Shown: in pieces, positions 55,439 through 57,663 of the stretch
Layout of the letters: every line of letters begins with the position of its first letter
How positions within the stretch are numbered: the first letter of the stretch is position 1
Assembly: GCA_947166015.1 (NCBI GenBank)
Contig: CAMVCQ010000005.1
Coordinates: forward strand, 1 to 57,663
Direction of reading: 5' to 3'
Source: an uncultured Lachnospiraceae bacterium
GTDB lineage: Bacteria > Bacillota > Clostridia > Lachnospirales > Lachnospiraceae
DNA length: 57,663 nt
Made by a program: the position numbers and the translations under genes
Notes under the pieces: generated by a model
The model's database searches: none
What the model saw: only the letters and a program-made list of their open reading frames with translations
Told to the model about the DNA's origin: nothing

Positions 55439-56716
55439 TCAGCCTATTTTTTCTTTTCCACCCATATACGGTCTGAGCGCCTCGGGAATGCGAACACTCA
55501 AATCCTCGTTAAGGTTGTTCTCAAGGAAGGCTATGAGCATCCTCGGCGGTGCAACCACGGTGTTGTTGAGTGTGTGTGCAAAGTACTTTCCGTCCTTTCC
55601 TTTGACACGTATCCCAAGCCTTCTCGCCTGTGCGTCCGAAAGGTTTGAGCAGCTTCCCACCTCGAAGTATTTCTTCTGACGGGGAGACCAGGCTTCAACG
55701 TCAACTGATTTGATCTTCAGATCGGCCAAGTCACCTGAGCAGCACTCAAGAGTTCTCACCGGTATATCAAGCGATCTGAAAAGATCAACCGTGTTCTGCC
55801 AGAGCTTGTCAAACCACATAGGGCTCTCCTCAGGCTTGCAGACAACTATCATCTCCTGCTTTTCAAACTGATGGATACGGTATACGCCTCTCTCTTCTAT
55901 TCCATGAGCACCTTTTTCTTTTCTAAAGCACGGAGAATAGCTGGTGAGAGTCTTTGGAAGCTCCTCCTCGTCAAGGAGCTTGTTGATGAATTTTCCGATC
56001 ATCGAGTGCTCACTCGTTCCTATCAGATAGAGATCCTCGCCCTCGATCTTGTACATCATCGCGTCCATTTCTTCAAATGACATAACTCCCGTCACCACAT
56101 TTGAGCGGATCATAAACGGCGGCACACAGTATGTAAATCCTCTGTCGATCATAAAATCTCTGGCATAGCTTATAACAGCAGAGTGCAGCCTTGCTATATC
56201 ACCCATAAGGTAATAAAACCCGTTTCCGGCTACATCTCTGGCCGCATCAAGGTCAATACCGTTGTGTTTTTCCATGATCTCCGTATGATACGGTATCTCA
56301 AAATCAGGAACCACAGGCTCACCGAATCTCTCAACCTCAACATTTTCAGAGTCGTCTTTTCCTATCGGAACACTCTTATCTATGATATTTGGGATGACCA
56401 TCATCCTTTTTTTGAGTTCCTCAGCAAGCTCTCTCTCCTGCTCCTCTAACTTTTTCAGATCCTCGGCCTTGGCAGCCACCTCAGCCTTCACGGCCTCAGC
56501 CTCTTCTTTTTTGCCCTGAGCCATCAGCGCACCGATCTGCTTGGATTTAGCATTGCGCTCACTTCTGATATTGTCGGCCTCTCCCTGAACCTCACGCCTT
56601 TTTTTGTCAATGTCGATAGCCTCGTCTACAAGCGGGAGTTTGTGCTCCTGAAACTTGTTTTTGATGTTTTCTTTAACGATTTCGGGATTCTCCCTGACAA
56701 ATTTGATATCAAGCAT
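55439..56716 (-). CDS. serS: Seryl-tRNA synthetase
   Basis: 425 residues. N-terminal antiparallel coiled coil (~25-105) that grips the tRNA-Ser long arm, then class II catalytic core: motif 2 CFRKEKGAHGIEERGVYRIHQFEKQE, serine-site TSEH, motif 3 NNTVVAPPRMLIAFLEN. Motifs differ from the common bacterial form (NGSGLAVGR in motif 3, TAEV at the serine site), placing it in a divergent SerRS branch. It is preceded by a structured leader element rather than a T-box, and a short leader frame ends nine bases before the serS ATG. Confidence 0.93.
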   Translation of the reverse strand: MLDIKFVRENPEIVKENIKNKFQEHKLPLVDEAIDIDKKRREVQGEADNIRSERNAKSKQIGALMAQGKKEEAEAVKAEVAAKAEDLKKLEEQERELAEELKKRMMVIPNIIDKSVPIGKDDSENVEVERFGEPVVPDFEIPYHTEIMEKHNGIDLDAARDVAGNGFYYLMGDIARLHSAVISYARDFMIDRGFTYCVPPFMIRSNVVTGVMSFEEMDAMMYKIEGEDLYLIGTSEHSMIGKFINKLLDEEELPKTLTSYSPCFRKEKGAHGIEERGVYRIHQFEKQEMIVVCKPEESPMWFDKLWQNTVDLFRSLDIPVRTLECCSGDLADLKIKSVDVEAWSPRQKKYFEVGSCSNLSDAQARRLGIRVKGKDGKYFAHTLNNTVVAPPRMLIAFLENNLNEDLSVRIPEALRPYMGGKEKIG

Positions 56717-56724
56717 TTGCTCTA

Positions 56725-56868
56725 TTATTCCTCCATTCCGGAGCGTAGCGACGGAGTGGCGACACGAATATCCAATTCGTGTCTGCCATCAGGGGCTATT
56801 TGTGACGCTCCGGCACAAATAGCCGTGCGAAAAATCGGCATTTCAATGCGATTTTTCACACTACCTCC
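56725..56868 (-). repeat. Structured leader element, copy B (before serS)
   Basis: Same element as copy A: GGAGG (56864-56868) and GTG 56859 open a 44-codon frame (VKNRIEMPIF at the start, VATPSLRSGMEE at the end, stop at 56725); stem GTGCGAAAAATC/GATTTTTCACAC (56825-56836/56850-56861); identical 11-bp stem with loop ACGCTCCGG (56794-56824), complementary to CCGGAGCGT at 56738-56746; and a 9-bp stem GACACGAAT/ATTCGTGTC with loop ATCCA (56761-56783). Three base pairs of this last stem differ from copy A and every change is compensated, which supports selection on RNA structure. Confidence 0.75.
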
Positions 56869-56891
56869 AAAAAATAAAATCATCAAGCTAT

Positions 56892-56920
56892 ATCCTACCA
56901 CAAAATCACCTTTTTGTAAA
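56892..56920 (-). promoter_or_regulatory. Candidate sigma-A promoter of serS
   Basis: Minus-strand TTTACA (56915-56920), 17-base spacer, TAGGAT (56892-56897). It would give a leader of about 170 nt containing the whole structured element. Confidence 0.5.
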
Positions 56921-56926
56921 TAACTA

Positions 56927-56955
56927 TTGACAAGGATTTGCGACTGTGTTATGAT
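56927..56955 (+). promoter_or_regulatory. Sigma-A promoter, plus strand
   Basis: TTGACA (56927-56932), 17-base spacer, TATGAT (56950-56955) with TG one base before the -10. It overlaps nothing coding and points toward the candidate small RNA and the secreted protein gene. Confidence 0.75.
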
Positions 56956-56962
56956 GAAACTC

Positions 56963-57095
56963 CCTCGAGGAAAACGCAATATGATGTGCACCTCTCTTGG
57001 GACGAGCGCATTATGTTGTCTGATTTCTTATTCGTGGTATGTATAGGATGCCGCGGATATCCGGTCGTTTGACCGATTTCATTTTATTATTTTTC
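56963..57095 (+). ncRNA. Candidate small RNA or terminated leader
   Basis: About 130 nt between a good promoter and a modest terminator (CGGTC-GTTT-GACCG at 57062-57075 followed by a T-rich run to 57095). The 5' part can fold as nested stems TCCC...GGGA around GAGG...CCTC around GCA...TGC; the 3' part has palindrome CGGATATCCG (57054-57063) overlapping the terminator stem, a possible antiterminator. I do not recognise a known riboswitch or housekeeping RNA. Confidence 0.35.
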
Positions 57096-57107
57096 GTACG
57101 CCATGCA

Positions 57108-57199
57108 TATAATTTTTCATTCGGGTCATTTTTTCCGAGCTTTATTTGTATACTCAAAAATGCCCCGACAGAGCTCAACAGGCGCAAAAGCGCCGGAAA
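57108..57199 (+). promoter_or_regulatory. Candidate -10 box and three-way-junction leader
   Basis: TATAAT at 57108-57113 (no clear -35), then a possible three-way junction: TTTCC/GGAAA (57132-57136/57195-57199) enclosing GAGCT/AGCTC (57137-57141/57172-57176) and GGCGC-AAAA-GCGCC (57181-57194). The closing strand GGAAA is directly next to the TGGAGG ribosome binding site, so the fold could affect translation. Confidence 0.4.
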
Positions 57200-57210
57200 T
57201 GGAGGATTTT

Positions 57211-57663
57211 ATGCATTCATTATGTAAACATTTTTTTGAAAAAAAATCAAGGTCAAAGCTTCTGGCCGTGATACTTATGATCACATTTTGTCTTGGAACA
57301 CTGCCTTTGTCAGGCTTTACAGCTCCAAAAACCGCGAAAGCATCGGAAACGGATGAGGTTGTCATAACAGCACAGGATATGGAGGATTTCCAGGCCTTCG
57401 GAAGATCAAATGTACGCGATAATGACGGCGTACCTACAGTGTACAAGATGTCTTTTTGGTATGATAAGCTTTTCCCCGCAAATGTCAATGACCCTGACTC
57501 AGGGCGTGAGGTAAGGTACACAAACGACCTGATAGAGACTATGCGATTCTCAATGAAATTCGGAAACAAAGCATATATCGGGATAAACCTTTCAGGTGCT
57601 CACGCAGACCTCCCTGCGACCACCGCGGCATATAAGTTTGCCTCTGGCTCAACAGTGCTTTTC
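57211..57663 (+). CDS. Secreted or surface protein, N-terminal part (partial)
   Basis: 151 codons are visible before the right edge. ATG 57211 is five bases after GGAGG. The start is a signal peptide: basic KKSRSK, hydrophobic LLAVILMITFCLGTLPL, then an Ala-rich probable cleavage region near APKTAKASE. The mature part (QDMEDFQAFGRS, FWYDKLFPANVNDPDSG) matches no family I recognise. Its leader is unusually long and structured. Confidence 0.7.
   Translation, partial: MHSLCKHFFEKKSRSKLLAVILMITFCLGTLPLSGFTAPKTAKASETDEVVITAQDMEDFQAFGRSNVRDNDGVPTVYKMSFWYDKLFPANVNDPDSGREVRYTNDLIETMRFSMKFGNKAYIGINLSGAHADLPATTAAYKFASGSTVLF

Noticed and set aside
56717-56900. T-box riboswitch before serS
   Set aside because: No T-box sequence or specifier-loop architecture is seen; instead the leader matches the repeat element also found before fic.
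1-57663. tRNA, rRNA, insertion sequences or prophage genes
   Set aside because: I found no tRNA-like cloverleaf, rRNA segment, transposase, integrase or phage structural gene in either strand.

Overview
This window looks like chromosome from a motile, Gram-positive anaerobe of the Lachnospiraceae (Agathobacter/Roseburia/Butyrivibrio type). The evidence is the clostridial layout of the late flagellar genes, two short flagellins, the sigma-D (sigma-28) promoters with GGGTTAA and CCGATATA boxes, the adjacent FliW/CsrA genes and moderate-to-low GC. Genus assignment is inference. Almost everything is on the minus strand; only lysA and the truncated last gene are clearly on the plus strand.

Region 1 (1-10.9 kb) is a biosynthetic locus. 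An upstream unit runs NTP-transferase/aminotransferase fusion, orphan transketolase C-half, LuxE-like acyl activator, LuxC-like acyl reductase. A second unit runs acyl carrier protein, SDR, nucleotidyltransferase, HEPN protein, ThDP enzyme, HMGL-type aldolase (cut by the window edge). The second unit is preceded by a near-perfect copy of the sigma-D promoter found in front of the flagellins, flaG and flgM, plus a good sigma-A promoter. This ties an unusual carbon-chain/sugar pathway to the flagellar regulon.

Region 2 (11.2-31.9 kb) holds a Fic protein, six large LicD-type phosphotransferase fusions (843-1167 aa; one also carries a CgeB-like glycosyltransferase), a DUF1703-type AAA/PD-(D/E)XK protein inserted among them, and FliB, the flagellin lysine methylase. 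None has a signal peptide or membrane segment. The most coherent reading of regions 1 and 2 is a cytoplasmic flagellin (or surface glycan) modification factory: a CDP-activated phospho-amine made by the fusion enzyme, an unusual acyl/sugar moiety made by the LuxC/LuxE/ACP/aldolase set, and the LicD array as transferases. This is inference. The sequence supports gene families, order and shared promoters, not substrates.

Region 3 (32.1-45.8 kb) is the late flagellar block: two flagellins, FliT-like, FliS, FliD, FlaG, CsrA, FliW, FlgL, two FlgK proteins, FlgN, FlgM. Both flagellin leaders carry a hairpin with GGA in its loop just upstream of the ribosome binding site, as expected for CsrA control. 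Between the two flgK genes lies a non-coding stretch of about 440 nt made almost entirely of consecutive hairpins, two of them very long imperfect palindromes.

Region 4 (45.9-57.7 kb) is mostly housekeeping: a ParC/ParE-like topoisomerase pair (no GyrA box), lysA, hypB, hypA, an amino-acid-type dCache chemoreceptor, serS and the start of a secreted protein. A roughly 140-nt element with conserved hairpins, a possible pseudoknot and compensatory base changes occurs twice, in front of fic and in front of serS. Upstream of the last gene lie a promoter, a possible small terminated RNA and a three-way-junction leader.
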